Source: Clostridium sp. (GTDB lineage Bacteria; Bacillota; Clostridia; TANB77; CAG-508). Taken from it: a stretch of 64,000 nucleotides of DNA. The notes below the pieces were generated by a model that worked only from the letters and a program-made list of their open reading frames with translations, did no database searches and was not told where the DNA came from. Below are positions 33,413 through 41,440 of this stretch, piece after piece; within the stretch, counting starts at the first letter, position 1, and the number at the start of each line of letters is the position of its first letter. The stretch covers positions 124,001 to 188,000 of the forward strand of contig JAHAKD010000001.1 in NCBI GenBank assembly GCA_018371855.1, read 5' to 3'. A program made the position numbers and the translations under genes.

Positions 33413-34117
33413 ATGAAAAAGAAAAAAGAAAAAAATCAGGATAAATCAAGAAAAGGACTAAATGTATTTATTTCTAACTTAACAAGAGTATTATTAATTT
33501 TAATTTTTATAAGAGGATGGATTATAGGAGACCATAGCCAAGATCCTGTAATTATAATAACTTTTATTTTAACATTTTATCCAAGTATATTAGAAAAAAG
33601 GTTTGGGGTATATTTGCCAAAGAGGTTGCAATTAATAATTACATCATTTATTTTCGCAGCTCAAATTTTAGGTGAAATAGGAGATTTTTATGAAAAAATT
33701 CCTTGGTGGGATACAATGCTTCATACAATCTCCGGAGTAATACTGGGACTGGCTGGATTTTTATTTGTTTATTTATTGAATGAAAAAGGTAATAAAAACG
33801 TAAATTTAAGTCCTAAATTTGTAATAATATTTGCTTTTTGTTTAGCACTAACAATGGGCGTATTCTGGGAATTTTTTGAATTTGGGGCAGATAGATTATT
33901 GGGATATAATATGCAAAAATTTAGAATGCCAGGACAAGATGGTCTTGTAGATACAATGTGTGATTTGATTGTAGATACAGTTGGGGCAATAGTTGCTTGT
34001 ATTGGAGGATATATATATATTAAAAGAAGAAAAGATGTCTTGTTTAATGATTATTTTGATGAATGGTTTGAATCTGAAAGAATAAAAAATATGGAAAACG
34101 AAAAAATAGAAAATTAA
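33413..34117 (+). CDS. Multi-pass membrane protein (YjdF/DUF2238-like)
   Basis: This 234-residue protein has a Lys-rich N-terminus, about six membrane segments and a conserved pattern of WWDTMLHTISGVILG, GVFWEFFEFGADRLLGYNMQ and DGLVDTMCDLIVDTVGAIVACIGGY. The His, Trp-Glu and Asp-Thr pairs match the DUF2238/YjdF-type integral membrane family. Function is unknown. AGAGGGATGTT precedes ATG. It ends at a bidirectional terminator shared with the convergent Crp-family gene. Confidence 0.75.
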   Translation: MKKKKEKNQDKSRKGLNVFISNLTRVLLILIFIRGWIIGDHSQDPVIIITFILTFYPSILEKRFGVYLPKRLQLIITSFIFAAQILGEIGDFYEKIPWWDTMLHTISGVILGLAGFLFVYLLNEKGNKNVNLSPKFVIIFAFCLALTMGVFWEFFEFGADRLLGYNMQKFRMPGQDGLVDTMCDLIVDTVGAIVACIGGYIYIKRRKDVLFNDYFDEWFESERIKNMENEKIEN

Positions 34118-34158
34118 ATTTAATTAAAATCTCCTGGATAAGCTGAACTAGTCAATAA

Positions 34159-34188
34159 AAAGTAGACTTTTGTGTCTACTTTTATTTT
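34159..34188. terminator. Bidirectional terminator between convergent genes
   Basis: AAAGTAGAC (34159-34167) pairs with GTCTACTTT (34174-34182), with T-rich sequence on both strands. Confidence 0.8.
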
Positions 34189-34219
34189 ATCACTTCAATA
34201 AGCTGGAGGGATTTTTTAT

Positions 34220-34855
34220 TTAAATTTCATACAATATCTTAATTTTTCTACCATCAACTTCTATAAGTTTATCATCTTTTAAATGTTTTAATTCTCTAAA
34301 CATGGCAGATCTGTCTATAGCTAAGTGATCTGCTAAATCCTTAAAAGGAAAACTTAAATAGATATTTTTAGAATGACTTTTTCTATGCTCAATTTCAAAG
34401 AATTTTAACAATTTTTCACGTATTTGTTTTTTCTCCAAAACTTTAACTCTTTCGTTAGTTTCTCTATATTTTGTATTGATTATATCAAATAAGTTACTTA
34501 AAAATATATTAAAATAATTATGATTAGTATTTTCAGGTCTCATAAGTTTTACATAGTCTATAATTAGAACTTCTGTATCCTCTTTGGCAATTATTTGACA
34601 GTCTTCACTATTGGTTGCAGAAATTGTTGTACCAAACACACTATCTTTTCCAAGATTTTCCTGTACCATTTCGTTGCCATTGTACTCTATATTAATAATT
34701 TGAGCAAATCCACTAAGTACAATTCCTATAATATTATCATTTTTTATAGTAGGAATAATCTCTTCTCCTTTAGCATACTTATACCTGTGAACACCAAGCA
34801 ACACAAGGAGTTTACCGATTTGTAATTTTGTTAATCCTTCAAATGGAAGTCTCAT
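34220..34855 (-). CDS. Crp/Fnr-family transcriptional regulator
   Basis: This is a 211-residue protein. ATG 34855 fits AGGTGA best; GTG 34864 and ATG 34861 overlap that site. The cyclic-nucleotide-binding-like beta barrel spans about residues 15-115 (YKYAKGEEIIPTIKNDNIIGIVLSGFAQIINIEYNGNEMVQENLGKDSVFG). The dimer helix follows, then a winged HTH (FPFKDLADHLAIDRSAMFRELKHLKDDKLIEVDGRKIKIL). It has almost no Cys, so it is not an Fe-S FNR. It is divergent from nrdDG with a palindrome between them, and is therefore the likely regulator of anaerobic dNTP synthesis. Confidence 0.9.
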   Translation of the reverse strand: MRLPFEGLTKLQIGKLLVLLGVHRYKYAKGEEIIPTIKNDNIIGIVLSGFAQIINIEYNGNEMVQENLGKDSVFGTTISATNSEDCQIIAKEDTEVLIIDYVKLMRPENTNHNYFNIFLSNLFDIINTKYRETNERVKVLEKKQIREKLLKFFEIEHRKSHSKNIYLSFPFKDLADHLAIDRSAMFRELKHLKDDKLIEVDGRKIKILYEI

Positions 34856-34893
34856 TTTCATCACCTGAAAAAAATTTTAACAAAAAAATAAAA

Positions 34894-34911
34894 AAGTTGC
34901 AAGTGCAACTT
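34894..34911. promoter_or_regulatory. 18-bp palindrome, probable Crp/Fnr-family operator
   Basis: AAGTTGCAAGTGCAACTT is a perfect dyad with the TTGC-N4-GCAA form expected for a Crp/Fnr-family site. Taking TATAAT at 34931-34936 as the nrdD -10 box, its centre lies about 40-41 bases before the predicted start point, the class II activator position. Confidence 0.75.
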
Positions 34912-34978
34912 GTATATATATGAAATTATATATAATATTTACTCGTAATAAAAAATAAATCAGGGGAGGAACAAAAGA

Positions 34979-37168
34979 ATGAAAATCGTAAAAAGAGATG
35001 GCCATATTGTAGACTATGACCCAGAAAAAATTAGAGTAGCAATAGGAAAAGCAAATGAAGAGGTAAGAGGAAGAGAAAAAGCAACTAAAGAGGAAATAAA
35101 AGAAATCATAAAATATATAGAAGACTTAAACAAAAAAAGAATTTTAGTTGAAGATATTCAAGATATAATTGAAGAAAAATTAATGGAGTTTGATAAATAT
35201 CAATTAGCAAAAAAATATATAACCTATAGGTATACTAGAGAATTAGTAAGAAAGGCAAACACAACAGATAAATCAATTAAAGAATTAATTGAAGGAGAAA
35301 GCGAATATTGGAATAGTGAAAATTCTAATAAAAATGCAGAAGTAGTTACAACACAAAGAGACTACTTAGCAGGAATAACAAGTACAGATATAACAAGAAG
35401 ATTTTTACTCCCTGAAGATATAGTAGAAGCACATGATGCAGGTATTATACATTTTCATGATGCTGATTATTTTGCACAAAATGCCCTTCATAATTGCGAA
35501 TTAATTAACCTAGATGATATGCTACAAAACGGAACAGTAATAAATGGAGTTATGATAGAAAAACCACATAGATTTTTAACAGCAGCAACAATAGCAACAC
35601 AAATAATATTAGCAGTAACATCTTCAAGCTATGGTGGAGCAACAGTATCACTTACACATTTAGCACCATTTGTAAGATTAAGTTACGAAAAATACTTAAA
35701 GAAATATCAAGCAAGAAATTTCAGCAAAAAAGATTGCGAAAAATATGCTATGCAAGATACTAAAAAAGAAGTTGAAGATGGAGTTCAAACATTTAATTAT
35801 CAAGTAAACTCTATGACAAATACAAATGGACAAGCACCATTCTTATCAGTTTGCATGTATTTAGGAGAAACAGAAGAATATAAAGAAGAACTTGCAATGA
35901 TAATTGAAGAATTCTTAAAACAAAGAATATTAGGATTTAAAAACGAAAAAGGTGTATATATAACACCAGCATTCCCCAAACTTTTATATGTGCTTGAAGA
36001 AGATAATATTCATGAAGATAGTAAATACTGGTATTTAACAAAACTTGCTGCAGAATGTACAGCAAAAAGAATGGTTCCAGATTACATATCAGAAAAAATG
36101 ATGTTAAAATACAAGAAAAATATCCTAGGAGATGGAGATTGCTATCCATGTATGGGATGTAGATCATTCTTAACACCTGATAGAATGTTAAATATAGGAA
36201 ATATATCAAAAGCTAAAAATTACGTAGAAGGAAAAGGTAAATATTATGGAAGATTCAACCAAGGTGTTGTTACAATAAATTTACCAGATGTTGCGCTTTC
36301 TGCTGATGGAGATATGGATGAATTTTGGAAAATATTTGATGAAAGATTAGAGTTATGTCACAGAGCATTACAAATAAGACATAAAAGATTAAGTAATGTA
36401 ACAAGTGATGTAGCACCTATTTTATGGCAACATGGAGCATTAGCAAGATTAGAAAAAGGCGAATCAATACATGAATTATTACACCATGGATATTCTACAA
36501 TTTCACTTGGATATGCAGGATTATATGAATGTGTTAAAGTTATGACAGGACATAGCCATACAGATAACGGACTAGGAAAGGAATTCGGATTACAAGTAAT
36601 GCAACATCTAAATGATGCAACAAGTAAATGGAAAGCAGAAGAAGATTTAGATTATTCAGTTTATGGAACACCAATAGAGTCAACAACATATAAATTTGCT
36701 AAATGCTTAAGAGAAAGATTTGGAACAGTAAAAGGAATAACAGATAGAAATTATATTACTAATTCATATCATGTTCCTGTATTCGAAGAAATAGATGCAT
36801 TTTCTAAATTAAAATTAGAGAGTGAATTCCAAGTATTAAGTCCTGGTGGAGCAATTTCTTATGTAGAAACACCAAACTTACAAGGAAACATAGATGCAGT
36901 AATCGAAGTTATACAATTTATTTATGACAATATTATGTATGCAGAACTTAATACAAAATCTGATTATTGCCAAAAATGTGGTTATACAGGGGAAATTCTA
37001 ATTGATGATAATTTAGAATGGTATTGTCCAAACTGCGGAAATAGAGATCACAATACATTAAATGTTGCAAGACGTACTTGTGGATATATCGGAACAAATT
37101 TCTGGAATAAAGGAAGAACACAAGAAATAAAAGAAAGAGTTTTACATATCGATAATAAGGAGGCATAA
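34979..37168 (+). CDS. nrdD: Anaerobic ribonucleoside-triphosphate reductase
   Basis: This 729-residue protein has an ATP-cone (about residues 1-90, IVKRDGHIVDYDPEKIRVAIGKANEE), the ten-stranded barrel with active-site Cys in the SVCMYLG and CYPCMGCRSFL regions, a C-terminal zinc site (CQKCGY and CPNCG) and the glycyl radical loop RTCGYIG with Gly702. It reduces NTPs to dNTPs after activation by NrdG. AGGGGAGG precedes ATG. nrdG follows within 2 bases. It is probably controlled through the palindrome at 34894. Confidence 0.98.
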   Translation: MKIVKRDGHIVDYDPEKIRVAIGKANEEVRGREKATKEEIKEIIKYIEDLNKKRILVEDIQDIIEEKLMEFDKYQLAKKYITYRYTRELVRKANTTDKSIKELIEGESEYWNSENSNKNAEVVTTQRDYLAGITSTDITRRFLLPEDIVEAHDAGIIHFHDADYFAQNALHNCELINLDDMLQNGTVINGVMIEKPHRFLTAATIATQIILAVTSSSYGGATVSLTHLAPFVRLSYEKYLKKYQARNFSKKDCEKYAMQDTKKEVEDGVQTFNYQVNSMTNTNGQAPFLSVCMYLGETEEYKEELAMIIEEFLKQRILGFKNEKGVYITPAFPKLLYVLEEDNIHEDSKYWYLTKLAAECTAKRMVPDYISEKMMLKYKKNILGDGDCYPCMGCRSFLTPDRMLNIGNISKAKNYVEGKGKYYGRFNQGVVTINLPDVALSADGDMDEFWKIFDERLELCHRALQIRHKRLSNVTSDVAPILWQHGALARLEKGESIHELLHHGYSTISLGYAGLYECVKVMTGHSHTDNGLGKEFGLQVMQHLNDATSKWKAEEDLDYSVYGTPIESTTYKFAKCLRERFGTVKGITDRNYITNSYHVPVFEEIDAFSKLKLESEFQVLSPGGAISYVETPNLQGNIDAVIEVIQFIYDNIMYAELNTKSDYCQKCGYTGEILIDDNLEWYCPNCGNRDHNTLNVARRTCGYIGTNFWNKGRTQEIKERVLHIDNKEA

Positions 37169-37170
37169 TT

Positions 37171-37659
37171 ATGAGATACAATTTAATTAGAAAAATGGAT
37201 ATATCAAATGGACCAGGGGTAAGAGTATCTATATTTATGCAAGGTTGTCCCTTTCATTGTAAAAACTGTTTCAATCCTGAAACATGGGATTTCGAAGGTG
37301 GAAAAGAATTTACACAAGAAACAATTGATAAGGTACTAGAATTAAGTAATAAAAACGAAGTAAAAGGGTTATCTATATTAGGTGGTGAGCCAATGGCTCC
37401 TACCAATGTTGAAGGAACAGCCAAACTTGCAAAAGCATTTAAAGAAAAATATCCAGAAAAAAATGTATGGGCATGGTCAGGCTACAAATACGAACAAATA
37501 AAAGATATAGCTGCACTAAAATATATAGATGTACTAGTTGATGGTAATTACGAAGATGAATTACATGACCCAACATTAAAATGGAAAGGTTCTTCTAACC
37601 AAAGAGTTATAGATGTTCAAAAAAGTTTAAAAAATGGCGGAATAACTTTATTAAAATAG
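37171..37659 (+). CDS. nrdG: Anaerobic ribonucleotide reductase activating protein
   Basis: This 162-residue radical-SAM enzyme has the cluster motif C26-x3-C30-x2-C33 (GCPFHCKNC), preceded by ISNGPGVRVSIFMQ, and the GGEP-type SAM motif LGGEPMAPTNVEG. It installs the glycyl radical in NrdD using SAM and a 4Fe-4S cluster. Length is typical. It begins 2 bases after nrdD with AAGGAGG inside the nrdD end. Confidence 0.97.
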   Translation: MRYNLIRKMDISNGPGVRVSIFMQGCPFHCKNCFNPETWDFEGGKEFTQETIDKVLELSNKNEVKGLSILGGEPMAPTNVEGTAKLAKAFKEKYPEKNVWAWSGYKYEQIKDIAALKYIDVLVDGNYEDELHDPTLKWKGSSNQRVIDVQKSLKNGGITLLK

Positions 37660-37665
37660 AAATTT

Positions 37666-37695
37666 TGGGGCGGTCCTAGAATCCCTATTTTGTAA
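37666..37695 (+). repeat. Dispersed repeat element, copy 3
   Basis: TTTTGGGGCGGTCCTAGAATCCCTATTTT, a variant of GGGGACGTTCCTAAAATCCC, sits between the nrdG stop and the terminator. Confidence 0.6.
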
Positions 37696-37718
37696 AAATT
37701 TAAAAATAAGTATATTAA

Positions 37719-37755
37719 AAAAGTAGGTAATTTATTGTAAGTTACCTACTTTTGT
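37719..37755 (+). terminator. Terminator after nrdDG
   Basis: AAAGTAGGTAA (37720-37730) pairs with TTACCTACTTT (37742-37752), then TTTGTG. Confidence 0.75.
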
Positions 37756-37785
37756 GTTATTATGCAAATAATTTAAGGAATATTA

Positions 37786-37950
37786 AATTCAAAATGGTAT
37801 GAACCATTACTTAAAAAGCTGTTGAAAGAATTTGATTAGAATATTTTAGCGTTTTATTTTGATATTCAATTTGCAGAAATTCTAAAAAGGCATAAAACTA
37901 AGGAAGATGAAATTATAAATTTGATATTAGATAAGCTTATGGAAAAATAA
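37786..37950 (+). pseudogene. Fragments of a decayed small gene
   Basis: Two short frames read NSKWYEPLLKKLLKEFD and FDIQFAEILKRHKTKEDEIINLILDKLMEK, the latter ending at TAA 37948-37950. Neither has a start or ribosome binding site. They look like pieces of one helical protein. Function unknown. Confidence 0.35.
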
Positions 37951-37975
37951 TATTAATATGAATGGAGTTTAAAAT

Positions 37976-38605
37976 ATGAAATATATTTTAATACATGGAT
38001 TAGGCCAAAATGGAACAAGTTGGAATATGGTAGAAACAGAATTAAATATTCATAGTATGAATGTAGAAAAGCCAAATTTATATTCGATGATAAAAGATAC
38101 AAAAATAAACTATTATACTTTATATAAAAAATTTGCTGAATATTGTAATAGTTTTAATGAACAATTAAACTTATGCGGTTTATCTCTTGGTGGAATATTG
38201 GCACTAGATTATGCAAAGGAATTTCCAGAGAAAGTAAATTCACTAATTTTAATTGGAACACCTTACAAAATACCAAAATTTCTTTTTAAACTTCAAGGTG
38301 TAATATTTCATATTATGCCAAAATCAACTTTCGAGAAAATAGGATGCAAAAAAAGAGATTTTATGTCACTAGTTAGTTCAATGAGCGATTTATATATTGA
38401 AACTAATTTAGATAAAATAGATTGCAAGACATTAATTTTATGCGGAATAAAAGATAATCAAAATATGGAAAATGCAAAATTATTAAATGAGAATATAAAA
38501 AACAGTTCCTTTAAGACCATTAGTAATGCGTCACATGAAGTGAATGTTGACAACCCAAAAGAACTGGCTAATATAATCTATGAATTCTGGAAAGAAACAA
38601 GCTAA
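37976..38605 (+). CDS. Alpha/beta hydrolase
   Basis: This 209-residue cytoplasmic protein begins YILIHGLGQNGTSWNMVE (oxyanion HG motif). The nucleophile elbow is LCGLSLGGILALDYA (about residues 64-78), the acid is probably in LILCGIKDNQNMENA and the catalytic His in ISNASHEVNVDNP. There is a short lid region. The substrate is unknown. GGAG precedes ATG. It stands alone between gene debris and a methyltransferase. Confidence 0.88.
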   Translation: MKYILIHGLGQNGTSWNMVETELNIHSMNVEKPNLYSMIKDTKINYYTLYKKFAEYCNSFNEQLNLCGLSLGGILALDYAKEFPEKVNSLILIGTPYKIPKFLFKLQGVIFHIMPKSTFEKIGCKKRDFMSLVSSMSDLYIETNLDKIDCKTLILCGIKDNQNMENAKLLNENIKNSSFKTISNASHEVNVDNPKELANIIYEFWKETS

Positions 38606-38650
38606 TTAATACATTTACAAGAGTAAAAAATTAGAAAGGATAAAATTTAA

Positions 38651-39307
38651 ATGAGTAAAGCAAATGAAGAAACATTAAAAATATATGATAGAAAGGCAGG
38701 TACATATTTAAAGACAAGTATTGCACATGACAATCTTGATCCAGAAAAGGCAAAACGTAAAAGTGAAAAATTACATAAATTTATTACAACTAATATTGGC
38801 ACATTACCTAAAGGTTCAAAAATATTTGAATTTGGTTCAGGAGATGGAAAAAATGCAAAATACATAGAAGATTTAGGATATGATATTACTGCAAGTGATG
38901 TAGCAGAAGATTTTATTAATGCAACTAAATCCACAGGTGTAAAAACTATAAAATTTAATGTATTAGAAGATGAATTTGAAGAAAAATATGATGGTGTTTT
39001 CGCATGGAGAGTATTTGTTCATTTTACTAAAGAAGATGCTTTAAAAGTGCTACAAAAAACTTATGACTCACTAGAAGATAATGGTTTATTCGTTTTTAAT
39101 GTAATGAATCGTGAAGGAAAAGCTGTTGATGAAGAATGGGTGGATTTTCCTAATGAATATCATATTGGAGCAGAACGTTATTATAAATATTTTAGAGAAG
39201 AAGATATGAATGAAATTATTGCAAAAACAGGATTTAAAGTTTCTGGATTTCACACAGAAGGTGGAACAAACAATAACAAGTGGTTAGTATATGTTTTGAA
39301 AAAATAA
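38651..39307 (+). CDS. Class I SAM-dependent methyltransferase
   Basis: This 218-residue protein has the SAM-binding motif I KIFEFGSGDGKNAKYIEDLGYDITASDVAEDFI (about residues 57-89), followed by GVFAWRVFVHFTKEDALKVLQKTYDSLEDNGLFVFNVMNREG, the post-I and motif II/III regions of the Methyltransf_11/25 type. The substrate is unknown. GAAAGGA precedes ATG. Confidence 0.9.
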   Translation: MSKANEETLKIYDRKAGTYLKTSIAHDNLDPEKAKRKSEKLHKFITTNIGTLPKGSKIFEFGSGDGKNAKYIEDLGYDITASDVAEDFINATKSTGVKTIKFNVLEDEFEEKYDGVFAWRVFVHFTKEDALKVLQKTYDSLEDNGLFVFNVMNREGKAVDEEWVDFPNEYHIGAERYYKYFREEDMNEIIAKTGFKVSGFHTEGGTNNNKWLVYVLKK

Positions 39308-39315
39308 TAAATATA

Positions 39316-39350
39316 ATATGGATTCCAAGGAACGTACATAAATCCAGAAG
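39316..39350 (+). repeat. Dispersed repeat element, degenerate copy 4
   Basis: GGATTCCAAGGAACGTACATAAATCC resembles the GGAACGT...AAATCC core of the family. It lies between the methyltransferase and the next gene. Confidence 0.4.
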
Positions 39351-39358
39351 GAGGAAAA

Positions 39359-39664
39359 ATGAAAGTAATAACCGTATGTGGAAGTTATAAATTTAAAAAA
39401 GAAATGAATGAGATTACAGAAAAAATGGCTTTAAAAGGAAATTGTATGTTAACTCCAATTGAATTAACAAAGCCTAATAAAGAAGCATATACAAAAGAAG
39501 AAGCACTAATGATTGATAAAATGCATAAGGAAAAAATAAAATTATCTAATACTATATTAGTTGTTAATGTAGGCGGATATATTGGAAACAGTACAAAAAG
39601 TGAAATCGAGTATGCTAAGTCATTAAATAAAGAGGTTTTATATTATACAGATTTAGTTAAATAG
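39359..39664 (+). CDS. Nucleoside 2-deoxyribosyltransferase-like (DUF4406-type) protein
   Basis: This 101-residue protein has a Rossmann-like start VITVCGSYKFKKEMNEITEKMALKGNCMLTP and the later motif ILVVNVGGYIGNSTKSEIEYAKSLNKEVLYYTD, in which G-x-G-x-S-x2-E matches small nucleoside deoxyribosyltransferase-like proteins. The conserved Glu in SEIEYA corresponds to the family nucleophile. The substrate is unknown; it could act on modified or damaged nucleotides. AGGAGG precedes ATG. Confidence 0.8.
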   Translation: MKVITVCGSYKFKKEMNEITEKMALKGNCMLTPIELTKPNKEAYTKEEALMIDKMHKEKIKLSNTILVVNVGGYIGNSTKSEIEYAKSLNKEVLYYTDLVK

Positions 39665-39685
39665 TCTTTCAAAAGGAGTATTATT

Positions 39686-39805
39686 GTGGCAAAAATAATT
39701 TTTATTAGTAAAGAAAAACATAAAGATTGTATATTAATTGTTGAAAGAAGAGTAATAATGCTTGAAGAATTAAATTATGTTAGAAAAATAGAAGTAAATA
39801 ATTAG
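39686..39805 (+). CDS. Possible 39-residue small protein (GTG start)
   Basis: GTG 39686 lies seven bases after AAAGGAG, 21 bases past the preceding gene. The peptide (VAKIIFISKEKHKDCILIVE...NYVRKIEVNN) is soluble and basic-acidic mixed. It may be an expressed small protein or the truncated start of a longer one. It is not recognised. Confidence 0.5.
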   Translation: MAKIIFISKEKHKDCILIVERRVIMLEELNYVRKIEVNN

Positions 39806-39860
39806 TATATACATAATATGAAAATAACTGATTACTATATAGAATATTCAATAGTAAAAA

Positions 39861-39889
39861 TAGAGATTAGAAATAATCTCTATTTTTTG
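39861..39889 (+). terminator. Terminator
   Basis: TAGAGATTA (39861-39869) pairs with TAATCTCTA (39874-39882), then TTTTTT. The stem is the same as at 26094. Confidence 0.85.
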
Positions 39890-39965
39890 TTATAAACTTA
39901 TTTTATTACAGCCATAACAGTTATAGTAAATTCTGAAAGAAATAGGAAAATTTTTAAAAAAACTG

Positions 39966-40020
39966 TTGACACGGTGTCAATGAAATGATATATATTAATT
40001 GTAGATTGACACAATGTCAG
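39966..40020 (+). promoter_or_regulatory. Promoter with two TetR-type operators
   Basis: TTGACACGGTGTCAA (39966-39980) is a near-perfect dyad whose first half is also the -35 box. TATATA (39989-39994) follows after 17 bases. A second dyad, TTGACACAATGTCAG, lies at 40006-40020 over the expected start point. The TetR gene downstream is the likely binder. Confidence 0.85.
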
Positions 40021-40044
40021 AAAAAAAGAAAGTTGGCTCAGATT

Positions 40045-40224
40045 ATGAATTTACCAAAAATTGCCCTAGGAGCTGGGGCATGGGAAAATAACGGTTTAAT
40101 TAAACTAGAATATTAGAAGAATTAAACAATGCAAATTATTCTAAATGATGATGAAATAAAATATCTTGAAGAAATAGCGGATAAGCTAAATGTTTCTACA
40201 ATAAGATATTTGGAAAAAAAATGA
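40045..40224 (+). pseudogene. Aldo/keto reductase reduced to both ends by internal deletion
   Basis: ATG 40045 begins MNLPKIALGAGAWENNG, the start of an aldo/keto reductase. After a short scrambled part the frame LEEIADKLNVSTIRYLEKK appears, matching the usual C-terminal helix of the same family (ELADKxGVxTIRFWEKEM). Some 280 residues in between, including the catalytic Asp-Tyr-Lys-His, are gone. The TetR operators upstream once controlled this gene and now drive only the remnant and tetR. Confidence 0.75.
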
Positions 40225-40242
40225 AATAAGGAAGGCGAAAAA

Positions 40243-40854
40243 ATGATAAAGAAAATAATTGATGCAAGAAAAGAAGAGATTATAAATAGTTGCGAGAAAC
40301 TATATAAAAACAACAACTTTAAAGATATTACAATAAAAAGTATTGGTGAAGAAACAAGTTTTTCGCGTACATCAATATATAATTATTTTCAAACAAAAGA
40401 AGAAATATTCCTAGCACTTTTCACTAGAGAATATGAAATATGGATAGGTGATTTAAATAAAATGTATGAACAAAATTCTACTATGACTAAAGAAGAATTT
40501 GCAGTTAAACTAGCTACTACAATTTCTAAAAGAAAAAATTTACTTAAATTACTTTCTATGAATATGTACGATATGGAAGAAAATAGTAGAATGGAAGAAT
40601 TAACAGAATTTAAAAAAGCTTATGGGAATTCTATGAAAATGGTTAGAAAATGTATAGATAAATTTTTTAACACAATGAGTGAAGATAAAAAAGATGAATT
40701 TATATTTTTATTTTTCCCATTTATGTATGGAATTTATCCTTATGCAGAAGTAACAGAAAAACAAAAACAAGCAATGTCAGATGCAGATGTTCCTTTTAAA
40801 TATTTAACTATATATGAAATTACTTATAAAGGAATTTTGCAGTTTTTAAAATAA
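40243..40854 (+). CDS. TetR-family transcriptional regulator
   Basis: This 203-residue protein has an N-terminal HTH: ARKEEIINSCEKLYKNNNFKDITIKSIGEETSFSRTSIYNYFQTKEEIFLALFTREYEIW (about residues 6-65). The C-terminal helices form the ligand and dimer domain (TTISKRKNLLKLLSMNMYDMEENSRMEELTEFKKAY). AAGGAAGG precedes ATG. It probably represses its own promoter through the two TTGACA..TGTCA dyads at 39966-40020 and perhaps the redox genes downstream. Confidence 0.93.
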   Translation: MIKKIIDARKEEIINSCEKLYKNNNFKDITIKSIGEETSFSRTSIYNYFQTKEEIFLALFTREYEIWIGDLNKMYEQNSTMTKEEFAVKLATTISKRKNLLKLLSMNMYDMEENSRMEELTEFKKAYGNSMKMVRKCIDKFFNTMSEDKKDEFIFLFFPFMYGIYPYAEVTEKQKQAMSDADVPFKYLTIYEITYKGILQFLK

Positions 40855-40889
40855 TAGTATAGCTTAAACTTAAAATGGAGGTAATAATT

Positions 40890-41423
40890 ATGAAAATTGT
40901 TATATTGACAGGGAGTTATAATTTGCATGGCACATCAAATACATTAGTTGATGAATTTATAAAAGGTGCTGAAGAAAATAATAATGAAATAATAAGATTT
41001 GATACTGCACATTTAAATATACGTCCATGTATTGGTTGCAACCATTGTGGCATGGATGGAGATTGTGTATTTAAAGACGATATGGCGAAAATATTAGATG
41101 CAGTAGAAGCTGCAGATATGTTAGTTTTAGCAACACCAGTATATTATTTTGCAATGACAGCTCCACTAAAAGCAACAATAGATAGATTTTATTCTAGAAC
41201 TGGAAGAATAAGTTATAAAAGATTAAGAACTGCATTTATTATGACTTGTTGGAATACAGATGATTCCACAGTTGAGCCATTAATAGTACATTATAAGAAA
41301 TTAGTTAGTTACATGAACTATAAAGATGAAGGTATGATTATAGGAAAAGGTTGTGGAACTGTAGGAATGATGCCAACACATTTTTCAAAAGAAGCATATG
41401 AATTAGGCAAAAAGATTAAATAA
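40890..41423 (+). CDS. NADPH-dependent FMN reductase / flavodoxin-like oxidoreductase
   Basis: This is a 177-residue protein. ATG 40890 fits GGAGGT; the ATG at 40875 overlaps it. Motifs of the iron-sulfur-flavoprotein-like FMN reductase family are visible: VILTGSYNLHGTSNTLVDEFI, CIGCNHCGMDGDCVFKDDM (C-x2-C-x2-C...C) and LVLATPVYYFAMTAPLKATIDRFYSR. The Cys set may hold a 4Fe-4S cluster. It would move electrons from NAD(P)H to flavin acceptors in the cytoplasm. It is the first gene after tetR in the redox cluster. Confidence 0.9.
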   Translation: MKIVILTGSYNLHGTSNTLVDEFIKGAEENNNEIIRFDTAHLNIRPCIGCNHCGMDGDCVFKDDMAKILDAVEAADMLVLATPVYYFAMTAPLKATIDRFYSRTGRISYKRLRTAFIMTCWNTDDSTVEPLIVHYKKLVSYMNYKDEGMIIGKGCGTVGMMPTHFSKEAYELGKKIK

Positions 41424-41440
41424 AATTTTGGAGGAATATT

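Noticed and set aside
34220..34855. Oxygen sensor FNR
   Set aside because: The protein lacks the cysteines required for a 4Fe-4S cluster.
35937..36209. Reverse-strand frames inside nrdD and other long genes
   Set aside because: They are antisense shadows of strong coding sequence with hydrophobic, Leu/Tyr-rich nonsense composition and no ribosome binding sites.
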